From the NCBI GenBank assembly GCA_964648465.1, contig CAZYMU010000026.1:1-38721 (forward strand): 38,721 nucleotides of DNA, written 5' to 3'. This DNA comes from Aminicenans sp964648465. Lineage in GTDB: Bacteria > Acidobacteriota > Aminicenantia > Aminicenantales > Aminicenantaceae. The position numbers and the translations under genes are program-made. Positions 1 through 7,525 of this stretch are shown here, one piece after another (position 1 is the stretch's first letter; every line of letters begins with the position of its first letter). The notes under the pieces were generated by a model, which did not search any database, was not told where the DNA came from, and worked only from the letters and a program-made list of their open reading frames with translations.

Positions 1-679
1 CCAGATTATGCCAGAGAGCCGAAACCCCGGGCTTTAGCCCGGGGTGTGGCTTCATACCAGATGCTTTTATTGCTTTTATTATAATAAAACTACCAACACC
101 ATAGCCGTTTTTCGCTAGATCTATTTTGTCGGGTCGACCAGAGAAGACAGTTTGTTTGATTACAATATCTGTAAAATTGGTTTCTCTTAACAAACTTATT
201 GTCTCCTCCACTGAATAAAAAGTAGCATTTCTATAGAACTTGCTTTCGTTCTTTTTTAACTGGTATTGTTTTCCTAATTTACTTTCTTTATCTATAAATC
301 CTATAACGATGAAACCTTCATTTTTTAGAATCCTATATGCTTCTTGAAATGATTTCGCCAGATCGTCTACAAAGCAAATTGTTGTGACCATAAGAACAAA
401 ATCAAAATTATTATCATTGAAAGGTAATTTTTCTGCTACTGCCTCATAGACTTGTACACCACGATTTCTTGATATTTCTGCCATTTTTTTAGAAGGTTCT
501 ACACCAACTTTTATTCCAAGTGGTAAAGCAAATCTACCTGAACCAACACCAATTTCAACACCGGATTTACCGGAAGGAATAAAACTTTTTATGGCATTAA
601 GTTCTGCTAGGTAAATATTCTTGTTTCTGATGAACCATTCATCATATTCTTTGCTGTATTTCTCAAAAGATTCAAGCAC
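1..679 (-). CDS. SAM-dependent class I methyltransferase, 3' end cut by window edge
   Basis: Reading the minus strand from a GTG at 679 gives 226 open codons to the left edge. The GTG has a GGAGG ribosome site 5 bases upstream and an in-frame TGA just before it, so no longer start exists. Visible motifs are the SAM-binding loop VEIGVGSGRFALPLG (about residues 40-55), an acidic loop (GVEPSKKM), and a motif II-like segment NNFDFVLMVTTICFV, typical of Methyltransf_11 proteins. Substrate cannot be told. The natural end seems to be near GVGSFIIIKAIK; the frame then runs through the GC-rich palindrome at 25-44 without a stop, so the last 20 or so residues are encoded by the repeat. Lies downstream of, and on the same strand as, the polyprenyl synthetase. 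Confidence 0.8.
   Translation of the reverse strand, partial: MLESFEKYSKEYDEWFIRNKNIYLAELNAIKSFIPSGKSGVEIGVGSGRFALPLGIKVGVEPSKKMAEISRNRGVQVYEAVAEKLPFNDNNFDFVLMVTTICFVDDLAKSFQEAYRILKNEGFIVIGFIDKESKLGKQYQLKKNESKFYRNATFYSVEETISLLRETNFTDIVIKQTVFSGRPDKIDLAKNGYGVGSFIIIKAIKASGMKPHPGLKPGVSALWHNL
25..44. repeat. GC-rich palindromic REP-like element
   Basis: Two 9-base arms (ccccgggct / agcccgggg) flank a 2-base centre, giving an almost perfect hairpin that is far richer in GC than its surroundings. Elements of this look (CCCCGGGCT..AGCCCGGGG) are dispersed in many candidate-phylum genomes and resemble REP sequences moved by IS200/RAYT-type transposases; that link is inference, as no transposase lies in the window. 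Only one copy is seen here. Confidence 0.6.
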
Positions 680-710
680 AGACTCCTCCCGTATTCATTC
701 CCCCCACTCT

Positions 711-824
711 TCAGTCTATATGAAAGTCAATACCGACCACCAAAAAATCCTTCTCCAGTTGTTGTACGGTTTCTTGTAAAAAATTATTGGATTGTATGTG
801 GTTCTCTAAGATAATTAATTCCAT
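711..824 (-). CDS. 37-residue ORF coupled to polyprenyl synthetase; possibly a truncated gene
   Basis: The ATG overlaps the stop codon of the upstream polyprenyl synthetase gene as TAATG, a classical translational-coupling arrangement. The protein (starts MELIILENHIQ, ends VVGIDFHID) has an amphipathic, coding-like composition but no motif I recognise. It ends 32 bases before the methyltransferase start on the same strand. It may be a genuine small protein or the N-terminal remnant of a longer gene whose rest has been lost. I see no frameshifted continuation. Confidence 0.45.
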   Translation of the reverse strand: MELIILENHIQSNNFLQETVQQLEKDFLVVGIDFHID

Positions 825-1792
825 TAGATTTCCCTGTCGAAAAGAATTTTAGCAAAGTTTATTAACAACCTCTTTTTATCAGATTGTACTTGATTGAGAT
901 GATCCATAGCTTGCTTATGATACTGCATCATTAATTCTTTTGTGTGATTATAAATGCTGAGTTTATCAAATATCGCTTTTACACCATCTATTTTCTCAGT
1001 CGCCTCAAAATTATTATCTGAGAAATAGTGTCTCAGTTTATCCTTTTGATTCTCATTTGCCAATTCTAATGCTTTTAAATAAAGATAAGTTTTCTTGTTG
1101 GCTAGAATATCTCCTCCTACTTGTTTGCCAAATAAATCAGGGTTTCCGTAAGCATCTAGCAAATCATCCTGCAACTGAAAGGCTATTCCAATATTTCTAC
1201 CAAACTCATAAAGATGGTGAGTGTCTTCATCAGTTGCTCCTCCAGTAATAGCTCCGATTTTTAATGCTGCTGCTAATAAAATAGACGTTTTGTATTCGAC
1301 CATTTTCAGATAATCTGTAATACTAACATCCTCCTTTATATCAAAATCCATGTCCCATTGCTGCCCTTCGCATACCTGAATTGCAGCTTTACAAAAAACC
1401 TCCAGTACTTGTTTAACAATACTTTTATCCACATTCCCTATCAACTGATAAGCCTGTACTAACATGATATCACCAGATAAGATTGCTACATTGGGATTCC
1501 ACTTCTTGTGAACGGTTGGTTTTCCTCTTCTGAGTGGTGCATTGTCCATAATGTCGTCATGTAGTAGCGTAAAATTATGAAACACCTCTATTCCCAATGC
1601 AGGAGGGATTGCATTCTCAATATTATTATCAAACAATTGATGTGCCATTAATAATAAAACAGGGCGTATGCGTTTACCGCCTATGCCTAAAACATAGTCA
1701 ATAGGCTGATAAAGTTGAGAAGGATTCGTTGGGTATTGAATTTTTTCCAACTCCTTCTCAATAAGTAATTTTAATTCAGGAAGGGATTTCAT
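824..1792 (-). CDS. Polyprenyl (trans-isoprenyl) diphosphate synthase
   Basis: This 322-residue protein has the usual length of short- to medium-chain isoprenyl diphosphate synthases, which condense isopentenyl-PP with an allylic diphosphate. Seen in order: GGKRIRP near residue 39 (IPP binding), first Asp-rich motif LLHDDIMD near residue 78, KTS near 168, and second Asp-rich motif FQLQDDLLD near residue 207, which carries the allylic Mg2+ site. The first Asp-rich motif is followed by NAPLRRGKPTVH, as in octaprenyl/geranylgeranyl-type enzymes. Likely role is quinone side chains or lipid carriers; chain length cannot be read. The wording of the sequence looks Bacteroidota-like, and the gene sits among remnants, so horizontal acquisition is possible. 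No strong Shine-Dalgarno is seen; it may be coupled to the fragment upstream. Confidence 0.9.
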   Translation of the reverse strand: MKSLPELKLLIEKELEKIQYPTNPSQLYQPIDYVLGIGGKRIRPVLLLMAHQLFDNNIENAIPPALGIEVFHNFTLLHDDIMDNAPLRRGKPTVHKKWNPNVAILSGDIMLVQAYQLIGNVDKSIVKQVLEVFCKAAIQVCEGQQWDMDFDIKEDVSITDYLKMVEYKTSILLAAALKIGAITGGATDEDTHHLYEFGRNIGIAFQLQDDLLDAYGNPDLFGKQVGGDILANKKTYLYLKALELANENQKDKLRHYFSDNNFEATEKIDGVKAIFDKLSIYNHTKELMMQYHKQAMDHLNQVQSDKKRLLINFAKILFDREI

Positions 1793-1795
1793 TTA

Positions 1796-1903
1796 TTATT
1801 TTACTAATCTTTTCAGATATTGTTCGTAATCACTCTTTCTCAAGGGTTGAGCCAATTCTAGAAATTGCTTTTTGGCTGCGCCTCTCTGTGTCGATTTTCC
1901 CAC
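1796..1903 (-). pseudogene. Possible C-terminal remnant of an upstream gene (RmlA-like tail?)
   Basis: A 35-codon minus-strand frame ends one codon before the polyprenyl synthase start. Its end, KKQFLELAQPLRKSDYEQYL, resembles the last helix of glucose-1-phosphate thymidylyltransferases (pattern LAxPLxKxxYGQYL), but nothing upstream continues the match and an in-frame TAG lies just before the only possible start (GTG). It is best read as a deletion remnant; the family assignment is tentative because it is so short. Confidence 0.3.
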
Positions 1904-1955
1904 CTAATCATCGTGGAGAATTATAAATCTGCGCTTAAAGGATGTCAAGAACGAC

Positions 1956-2108
1956 ATGAAGCGCGGCAGTGCGCTCCTGGAGTTTCTTGCGACACCGAAA
2001 GAACCCAAAATTGCCCAGACTCTCTTCCTGTGTAAAGAGAAGATAATGAAAAATATTAGGTATTGGACTTGGCGGCCATCAAATGCTTTTCCACTTGAAT
2101 TTTCATAA
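1956..2108 (+). pseudogene. Unassigned short ORF fragment of higher GC
   Basis: A 50-codon frame beginning MKRGSALLEFLATPKEPK; the open frame extends upstream without a better start to about 1930. Its GC content is higher than that of the flanks, and no ribosome site or family is recognised. Together with the fragment at 1796-1903 it marks the 1797-2288 gap as a patch of decayed sequence. The remaining part of that gap (2109-2288) is AT-rich with no other signal I can support. Confidence 0.2.
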
Positions 2109-2288
2109 TGATTAGCATAATAATATCACATTAGAATACATTAAAACCTGTCAAAACATTGTGGTTCACTTAAGGATACGGCGGAAAACGTTGCCAATGA
2201 GATTTAAACTATTTGAAAAATTGGCAAAGTATAAATATTGAATTTTAGGAAGAAAAATTGAAATATAGGATTTTATTGTGAGATTATT

Positions 2289-2726
2289 ATGAAAGTTAAA
2301 ATTAAACAAGTTGAAGGTTTAACATTTGTTGGAAAGGCTGATAGTAATCATTGGGTTATTGCTGATGGGCCTAAAGAGTTTTATGGTTCAGAGGCAGCAA
2401 ATCGGTCTATGGAGCTGTTTTTAATTGCACTTGGTACTTGCACAGGCAGTGATGTTGCTTCTATTCTTCAGAAAAAACGTGTAAAACCTGATAAATTTGA
2501 GATTAATATTGAGGGTGAAAGACAAAAAACTCACCCGCGGGTTTTTATAAAAGTTCATTTAGAATATATATTCTACGGTAATGATATTGATGAAAAATCT
2601 GTTGAAAGAGCTATTGATCTTTCTCAGGATAAATATTGTCCTATTTCTGCAATGCTTACAAAAGCAGATGTTAGTCTTGATTACTCATACAAAATAGTTA
2701 AAGATCAAAGCAATATTGGTTTATAA
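2289..2726 (+). CDS. OsmC/Ohr-like redox protein (YhfA type)
   Basis: A 145-residue protein of the OsmC superfamily, whose members reduce organic peroxides with a pair of cysteines. Visible are the central-helix motif LFLIALGTCTGSDVASIL with Cys51 and the second motif DKYCPISAML with Cys117, the expected positions of the reactive cysteine pair. The segment YGSEAANRSMELFL before the first Cys is the usual OsmC approach. The family also includes proteins of unknown substrate such as YhfA, and this one is closer to those by its GTCTGSDVA wording. The start follows a weak purine stretch (gtgagattatt), with no strong Shine-Dalgarno. Stands alone: about 130 bases separate it from the next operon. 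Confidence 0.85.
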   Translation: MKVKIKQVEGLTFVGKADSNHWVIADGPKEFYGSEAANRSMELFLIALGTCTGSDVASILQKKRVKPDKFEINIEGERQKTHPRVFIKVHLEYIFYGNDIDEKSVERAIDLSQDKYCPISAMLTKADVSLDYSYKIVKDQSNIGL

Positions 2727-2796
2727 TTCCTAAAATTGCATGTGTGTGGACGGTTCTATTTGACTTTTTTATTTTCTTATTTCCAATAATTTTATA

Positions 2797-2825
2797 TTGA
2801 CACAAAGCGATTAGCATACTAATCT
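2797..2825 (+). promoter_or_regulatory. Sigma70-type promoter with overlapping palindromic operator of the toxin-antitoxin operon
   Basis: TTGACA at 2797-2802 and TAATCT at 2820-2825 are separated by exactly 17 bases. The inverted repeat GATTAG-cata-CTAATC (2809-2824) sits over the spacer and -10, where a ribbon-helix-helix antitoxin would bind to repress its own operon. GAGAGG lies 6 bases before the ATG at 2856. Confidence 0.7.
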
Positions 2826-2855
2826 ATTAGTAGAAAGCTCAATAGAGAGGTAAAA

Positions 2856-3095
2856 ATGGAAACTGCCACAGTAAGAATTCCAAAAGATAAAAGAGATATA
2901 TTGAAGATCATCTCCAGTGTGGAACGGAGAGATCTAAAAGATATTTTATCCGAACTTATTGATGAATATATTGAAAGACATAAGGAAACTTTGGATTTGT
3001 TATCAAAACCTGAATGGGTAGATATTATAAGAAGTGGTAAGAAAGAAATAAAGGAAGGCCTAAAAGGGAAATCTTTAGATGAACTGGAAGATTGA
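2856..3095 (+). CDS. Ribbon-helix-helix antitoxin
   Basis: A 79-residue protein whose N-terminus ETATVRIPKDKRDILKII fits the beta-strand and first helix of a MetJ/Arc/CopG-fold DNA-binding domain; the acidic C-terminal half (from about residue 50, WVDIIRSGKKEIKEG) would wrap a RelE/ParE toxin. The next gene starts 17 bases before this one ends, typical of antitoxin-toxin pairs. The palindrome in the promoter at 2809-2824 is the probable autoregulatory operator. The antitoxin itself looks intact although its toxin partner is not. Confidence 0.8.
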   Translation: METATVRIPKDKRDILKIISSVERRDLKDILSELIDEYIERHKETLDLLSKPEWVDIIRSGKKEIKEGLKGKSLDELED

Positions 3096-3336
3096 AATTA
3101 AACCTAATGCAGAAAAGCAATATCGTAAGTTAGACAAAAAAACCAGGAAACGTATAAAAGAATCTTTAATTCAACTAGAAAAAGAAGAGAATCCTTTTCT
3201 AAATAAGAATGTAAGAGCTCTTACTGGCGAGCTTAGAGGAGAACTTCCCAGAGATAGATTTGGAAAAACGGGAATCCATTCTAGACAGAGTGGTTTATAT
3301 CGAGACGAAGCTAATCACATAGATTCCTTTTGTTGA
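3079..3336 (+). pseudogene. RelE/ParE-family toxin, C-terminus replaced (broken)
   Basis: Residues 1-54 are a clean RelE-superfamily N-terminus: KIEIKPNAEKQYRKLDKKTR, a two-helix hairpin, then RALTGELRG. In intact toxins the ELRG turn is followed by the core strands (YRLRVGxxRVxF..) carrying the basic and aromatic catalytic residues. Here the frame continues with 31 unrelated residues (ELPRDRFGKTG... to IDSFC) and stops. The change at about nt 3241 is therefore a deletion or recombination junction, not a simple frameshift, as neither other frame contains the missing strands. The toxin is expected to be inactive. Confidence 0.75.
3241..3322 (+). other. Foreign insert or junction fragment between toxin remnant and hydrolase remnant
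   Basis: In the frame of the downstream hydrolase this stretch reads NFPEIDLEKRESILDRVVYI-ETKLIT and then TAG at 3320-3322. It looks like coding sequence, but from neither neighbour. It probably comes from a third gene that recombined between the toxin and the hydrolase. Origin unknown. Confidence 0.3.
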
Positions 3337-3358
3337 GAGATGGTGCGATAGGCTGGAC

Positions 3359-4303
3359 TTGAAGAAATACCGTATCAACGTGGGTGATGCGGAATTGTAT
3401 GTGGAAGAAGAAGGGAAAGATATGCCGCGAAAAAAATATATCCAGCTGCTTTTGTACAATAATTTTCTCAATGGCGACTGGAAGCGGCAGAATTTCTACA
3501 AACCTTCTAAGGAGCGTTTGTCTGAGATCGCCCTATATGAATGGGACCAAGACATGAATTTTAACGGAATCATGAACAGAAGCCAGGAAACCGTGGATCT
3601 CACAGGAACGTTTAAAGGCAATCCGATCCCGACACTCATCTTGGAAGCAAAATATGATCTGACATGGGGCGAGATAAAGCCCGAAGTGCTCCAAAAGAAT
3701 CATCCCAATGCAAAAATGGTCATGTTCGAGAACGCAGGACATGGGATTTATGATGAAGAGCCGGAAAAGTTCTTTTCTGTCCTTAAGGATTTTATCAAGA
3801 ACCTGCCTGATGTCTCGGAAGATGAGATTTCCGCATATAATGTGACTCTTGGAACCTGGAAGGAAGGACAGGAGTCATCAGAGGATAGAACCCTCGGATC
3901 GTTTGGGTGGGGATGGAATTCCAGTCAGAAGCTGGCAAAAAAATATTCGAGGGAATGGCTTGAGATGTTTGAAACGTTCACAAGTTATCTGAGAATAGGT
4001 TTTGCTCTGTATGATGTTGAGAATTACGAGGAAGCGCTGTTTGTGTTCGAAAGGATGCAGTGGCTGGCCGCAAAACAGAAAGAAAATACTTATGAGGCGG
4101 TAGCCTGGATTTGGCAAGGTCATATGCTCGATCTATTGGGAAGACGCGACAAAGCAGTCAGCCGATATGGACTAGTTGCAGAGATGAATCTTGATGACAC
4201 GTGGATGCATAGTCAGTATGACATGAACTATTCGCTAAGCCCGTATGCAAGAGAGCGGATGAAGGAGCACTTCCATCGCATAGACAACCGCAGCACGGAT
4301 TAA
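3359..4303 (+). pseudogene. Internally deleted alpha/beta hydrolase with TPR-like C-terminal domain
   Basis: A 314-codon frame from a TTG start with no convincing ribosome site. Residues 1-23 (INVGDAELYVEEEGKDMP) are the first strands of a prolyl-aminopeptidase-like alpha/beta hydrolase, where the next element should be the oxyanion loop HGGPG. Instead, at about nt 3428, the chain jumps to a cap/C-terminal part (RKKYIQLLLYNNF). The later elements are present: PTLILEAKYDLTW with acid Asp100 and FENAGHGIYDEEP with His128. The nucleophile elbow GxSxG is absent, so about 100-150 residues including the catalytic serine are missing. Residues about 195-290 hold two TPR-like helical pairs (SYLRIGFALYDVENYEEALF). 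Either a pseudogene or a TPR protein with a dead fold; the first is more likely given the damaged neighbours. Confidence 0.65.
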
Positions 4304-4367
4304 TACCGAATGCAGCTGCAGCAAAGCAACAACTGCCGAATAAGTCAACTGCTGCCACCCTATTGGT

Positions 4368-4383
4368 CCATGTTTAAACATGG
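4368..4383. promoter_or_regulatory. Perfect 16-bp palindrome, probable operator
   Basis: CCATGTTTAAACATGG is a perfect inverted repeat 12 bases upstream of the -35 box of the ATPase gene. Its left half recurs (CCATGTTTAAA) at 4428-4438 directly over the start codon, so two copies of the half-site bracket the promoter. This looks like a repressor site; the protein that binds is unknown. Confidence 0.6.
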
Positions 4384-4395
4384 TTATTTTTAAAC

Positions 4396-4423
4396 TTGAC
4401 TTTTAAATTATCCATGATAAAAT
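4396..4423 (+). promoter_or_regulatory. Promoter of the ATPase gene, giving a near-leaderless mRNA
   Basis: TTGACT (4396-4401), 16-base spacer, TAAAAT (4418-4423). Only 6 bases separate the -10 from the ATG at 4430, so transcription should begin at or next to the start codon. No Shine-Dalgarno is present, consistent with leaderless translation. Confidence 0.55.
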
Positions 4424-4429
4424 GAAACC

Positions 4430-5590
4430 ATGTTTAAAAGATGGCTGAAAACAAATCCAAAAAAGAGTGTATTGTTAATAGGGCCACGCAGATCAGGAAA
4501 AACTACTTATCTGAAAAAGAATTTCCCCGATTATAAATATTCGACACTGGATGATTACGATTTCTTAAGTTGGGCAAACAATGATCCAAAGGGCTTTATA
4601 AGTCATCTTGGAAAACAGGCAATTATAGATGAGATCCAGCGTTGTCCGAAATTAACTATTGCTGTGAAGTATGCAATAGACAATAATAATGCACAATTTA
4701 TGATGAGCGGTTCAAGTAGTCAGGGGCTGCTGGATACTACTGCTGATTCAATGGCAGGCCGTATTAATATTATTTCACTTCCTACAGCTTGCTGGGGAGA
4801 ACCTGATGGTGAACCTGAACATTCGATTTTTAAAAAAAGAGTTAACCCTGCTAAAATTAGTCAAGCTCAGAGATCCTTCAATGATGCACTATACTATGGC
4901 CAATTCCCTGAAGTAGTATCTCAAAAAACAAATGAACAAAAAAAAGAAATCCTTAAGAATTATAAAAGTACCTATTTTATCCGTGATATCATGCAATTGG
5001 CAAACCTTGAGAATGCAGAAGGATTAATGGCCATATTGCATCATTTTGCCCGATCAATCGGCTCTCATTTAGAGGTATCCAATTATGCCAGGGAAGCAGG
5101 GTTAAGTTATCCAACAGCTAAAAAATACCTGAATTCTCTTCGCCAGTCTCAATTGATTTTTAGACTATATGGATATCAGTATGGTCCTGCTAAACGATTT
5201 ATTAAATCTGCAAAAAACTATTTTTCAGATAATGGCATAATTTATAGTTTAAATGTGCAGTTAAACATTGGTCAGTGGATTGAAAATTTTGTTATTGCAG
5301 AATTGGAAAAAAGGCGTAAATTAGGATTCATAGAGGCCGATCAATTTTATTATTATAAAAGTACAGGAGGAAATGAAATCGACTGTATTTTTGAATCAAA
5401 TAGAACAGTTAATGCAATTGAGATAAAAGCCTCCTCTGCAATAGGAAAAAGAGATCTTAAAAATTTGAAGGAATTTATAAGAGACAGTCAAAAAACCACT
5501 GTGGGATACCTGTTTTATACAGGAACTGAATATAAGGAAATTGATGGAATCAACATCATTCCAATAGCTGCTTTTTACCGGGGAATTTAA
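4430..5590 (+). CDS. AAA_14/DUF4143 family ATPase
   Basis: A 386-residue P-loop ATPase. Walker A is GPRRSGKTT (18-26), Walker B is AIIDEIQRC with Asp67-Glu68, and FMMSGSSSQGLL (about 91-102) is the sensor segment. Residues about 190-385 form the DUF4143 part: a winged-helix region (EVSNYAREAGLSYPTAKKYL), then a PD-(D/E)xK-like restriction-nuclease fold with GNEIDCIFE and AIEIKAS. Such proteins are widespread single-gene accessory ATPases in bacteria and archaea, often strain-specific, with unknown function. Length is typical and the gene is intact, unlike its upstream neighbours. The start is set by the promoter only 6 bases upstream. Confidence 0.85.
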   Translation: MFKRWLKTNPKKSVLLIGPRRSGKTTYLKKNFPDYKYSTLDDYDFLSWANNDPKGFISHLGKQAIIDEIQRCPKLTIAVKYAIDNNNAQFMMSGSSSQGLLDTTADSMAGRINIISLPTACWGEPDGEPEHSIFKKRVNPAKISQAQRSFNDALYYGQFPEVVSQKTNEQKKEILKNYKSTYFIRDIMQLANLENAEGLMAILHHFARSIGSHLEVSNYAREAGLSYPTAKKYLNSLRQSQLIFRLYGYQYGPAKRFIKSAKNYFSDNGIIYSLNVQLNIGQWIENFVIAELEKRRKLGFIEADQFYYYKSTGGNEIDCIFESNRTVNAIEIKASSAIGKRDLKNLKEFIRDSQKTTVGYLFYTGTEYKEIDGINIIPIAAFYRGI

Positions 5591-5640
5591 ATCGATTCCG
5601 ATTAAAACTGGCCACTTTTTCACGAAATCCGGAGTCGAAC

Positions 5641-5662
5641 AAAAGGTACCAGGTAGCTTTTT
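5641..5662. terminator. Bidirectional intrinsic terminator between convergent genes
   Basis: AAAAGGTAC - CAG - GTAGCTTTTT forms a 9-bp stem with one G-G mismatch, with an A-run on one side and a T-run on the other. It lies between the 3' ends of the ATPase (5590) and the dehydrogenase (5676), so it can serve both strands. Confidence 0.6.
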
Positions 5663-5675
5663 CAGTATGCAGTTT

Positions 5676-7310
5676 TTATGAATGATCCAGCTTAATAAGT
5701 TCCTTCAGCCTCCGGATATGCCCTCTGCCCAGGCCTTTGACTTCACATCCAAGCTCGAGGTAGCGTTTGATTTTCGTGTCATCCAAAATACCAAAACAGT
5801 CGATCACTGCAATGGGTTTTCCTGTTGCTTGAATTACCTTATCAGGCTCTAAATCGAGATATTCTTTGTGTTTTACTGCAAATACAACTACGTCAGCCCC
5901 AAACAAAGCTTTCTCAAGCTCTTTCTGTACTTTCAATCTAGATAGTTTATTTTGATTGCGGAAAAAGCGTACTTTGCTGTTTTTGGGATAAACGTCCTGG
6001 TTTTCAAATTCCCACCAATGGTCCACATAGGGATCATGAACCCGGATTTCTGCACCCATCTCTGCCAGTCTCCGGATGAGTACTTCTGAACCACTGTAAC
6101 GTGTATCCCCAACGTCTTGCCTGTAAGAGGCTCCCAGCACAAGTACTTCGGTGGCGGCTATTGGAATATTCATGTTGCGAAGTGCATCTCTTACAAGTTG
6201 AGCAGCGCGCAGCCCCCTTGTATCGTTAATATCTATCGCAGAAGGTGTAATCTTAAAGATATCATCGTTAAAACCAAGGATATGTTTATAAGCCCATAAC
6301 CCCAGTCCGCCGTCCTTTGGGAGGCAGTAGCCACCAATTCCAGGGCCTGGAAAGATCATGTTGCTGTGTGTGGGGCGCACCTTTATGGCTTTTATCACTT
6401 TTATCAGGTCCACCCCGTTTCTTTCGGCAAATAGACTCCATTCATCCATAAAAGCAAGAATTGATGCGCGGTAACTATTTTCGACAATTTTTGCTGTTTC
6501 GGATTCAATCGGACGGTCGAGAACTGTAAGTGGATATTCATCTGTATTCAAGACTTCATTTAGAAATTTTACAACTTTCTCTTTTGCTTTTTCATTAATT
6601 CCGCTGCACACTCTCCAAAAATCCCGAATACTTGCAATGTAATCCCTGCCGGGCATGACGCGCTCGTAACTGTGAGCGAGAAGAGGGTCTGATTGTATGC
6701 CTCTGGAACGGAAAATCTTTTTAAATACAGGTCCTGCAACCTGTTCTGTAGTGCCTGGAGGAACGGTCGTTTCTATGATGACCAGTGCTTCCGGTTGGAT
6801 ATGCTGTGCAATGATTTCAAATGACTCTTCAAGAGCGCTCATTTCCACTTCGCCTGTACGGACATTCCCGAGCGCATTTTTTGCATAATCGCACTGAACA
6901 TCGACGATAACAACATCTGCTAGCGAGAGTACATCATAGCTGAAAGATGCCCTGAGCGTTTTCTTTTCAAGGACACACCGACGGATCAACGGAGCGACTT
7001 CAGGGTCTTCTGCCTTAACGGGAGATTTGCCCAGGTTTAATGTTGGGATCTTCCAGTAGCTTCTAACACTTGGCCGCTGCATTCCGATGACAAATTTCGA
7101 AGGATCTCCGTGTTCATCTACAGTATCTGCAACAATGGCAGCCATCACGGCCCCGACAAATCCCACCCCCATGACAACAACAATCTCTTTGCCCTCGTTT
7201 CTGGCCTTGTCTGCCAGTTTTTTTATTTCTTCATATTCTTTAGCGTAGTCTTCTTTATTCGGTAAAGGATACTCAAAGCCCTCCGGACTTACTGAAAAAA
7301 GTTCATTCAT
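5676..7310 (-). CDS. UDP-glucose/UDP-ManNAc-type nucleotide-sugar 6-dehydrogenase
   Basis: Oxidises the C6 hydroxyl of a nucleotide sugar to a carboxylate with two NAD+, for capsule or O-antigen precursors. Seen: Rossmann loop GVGFVGAVMA (48-57), IETTVPPGTTE (179-189), ETAKIVENSY with the conserved Lys274 and Asn278, and the catalytic cysteine in GPGIGGYCLPKD (Cys329). The C-terminal UDP-binding domain has VLGASYRQDVGDTRYSGS and IDCFGIL. The wording fits the WecC/WbpA group better than Ugd, but the substrate is uncertain. At 544 residues it is about 100 longer than usual: there is a 40-residue helical N-terminal extension and inserts in the NAD domain and near residue 460. AGGAGG lies 5 bases before the ATG. 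It stands alone, without glycosyltransferase neighbours. Confidence 0.88.
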   Translation of the reverse strand: MNELFSVSPEGFEYPLPNKEDYAKEYEEIKKLADKARNEGKEIVVVMGVGFVGAVMAAIVADTVDEHGDPSKFVIGMQRPSVRSYWKIPTLNLGKSPVKAEDPEVAPLIRRCVLEKKTLRASFSYDVLSLADVVIVDVQCDYAKNALGNVRTGEVEMSALEESFEIIAQHIQPEALVIIETTVPPGTTEQVAGPVFKKIFRSRGIQSDPLLAHSYERVMPGRDYIASIRDFWRVCSGINEKAKEKVVKFLNEVLNTDEYPLTVLDRPIESETAKIVENSYRASILAFMDEWSLFAERNGVDLIKVIKAIKVRPTHSNMIFPGPGIGGYCLPKDGGLGLWAYKHILGFNDDIFKITPSAIDINDTRGLRAAQLVRDALRNMNIPIAATEVLVLGASYRQDVGDTRYSGSEVLIRRLAEMGAEIRVHDPYVDHWWEFENQDVYPKNSKVRFFRNQNKLSRLKVQKELEKALFGADVVVFAVKHKEYLDLEPDKVIQATGKPIAVIDCFGILDDTKIKRYLELGCEVKGLGRGHIRRLKELIKLDHS

Positions 7311-7525
7311 TATTGCCTCCTAGAGAAGTGGATTCGATGTATGTAAATTTTGACAAAAGATTTGGAATTTTTTTATAATCATTTTGCTAATAATTTTCTA
7401 ACATTATATCATGAAGTCTATAATATAGGATTCCTTCTGAATTCTCAAAAGTTTTGCCGCGGGTTAGAAATATCAAATGGCAGGTGCGGTGTCAAGAAAG
7501 TCTGAGACTGGAAAGGATTAAGTAA

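Noticed and set aside
4304..4367. Integron attC-like site between the hydrolase remnant and the ATPase gene
   Set aside because: A TGCAGCTGCA palindrome is present, but the paired core sites (RYYYAAC / GTTRRRY) that define attC are not.
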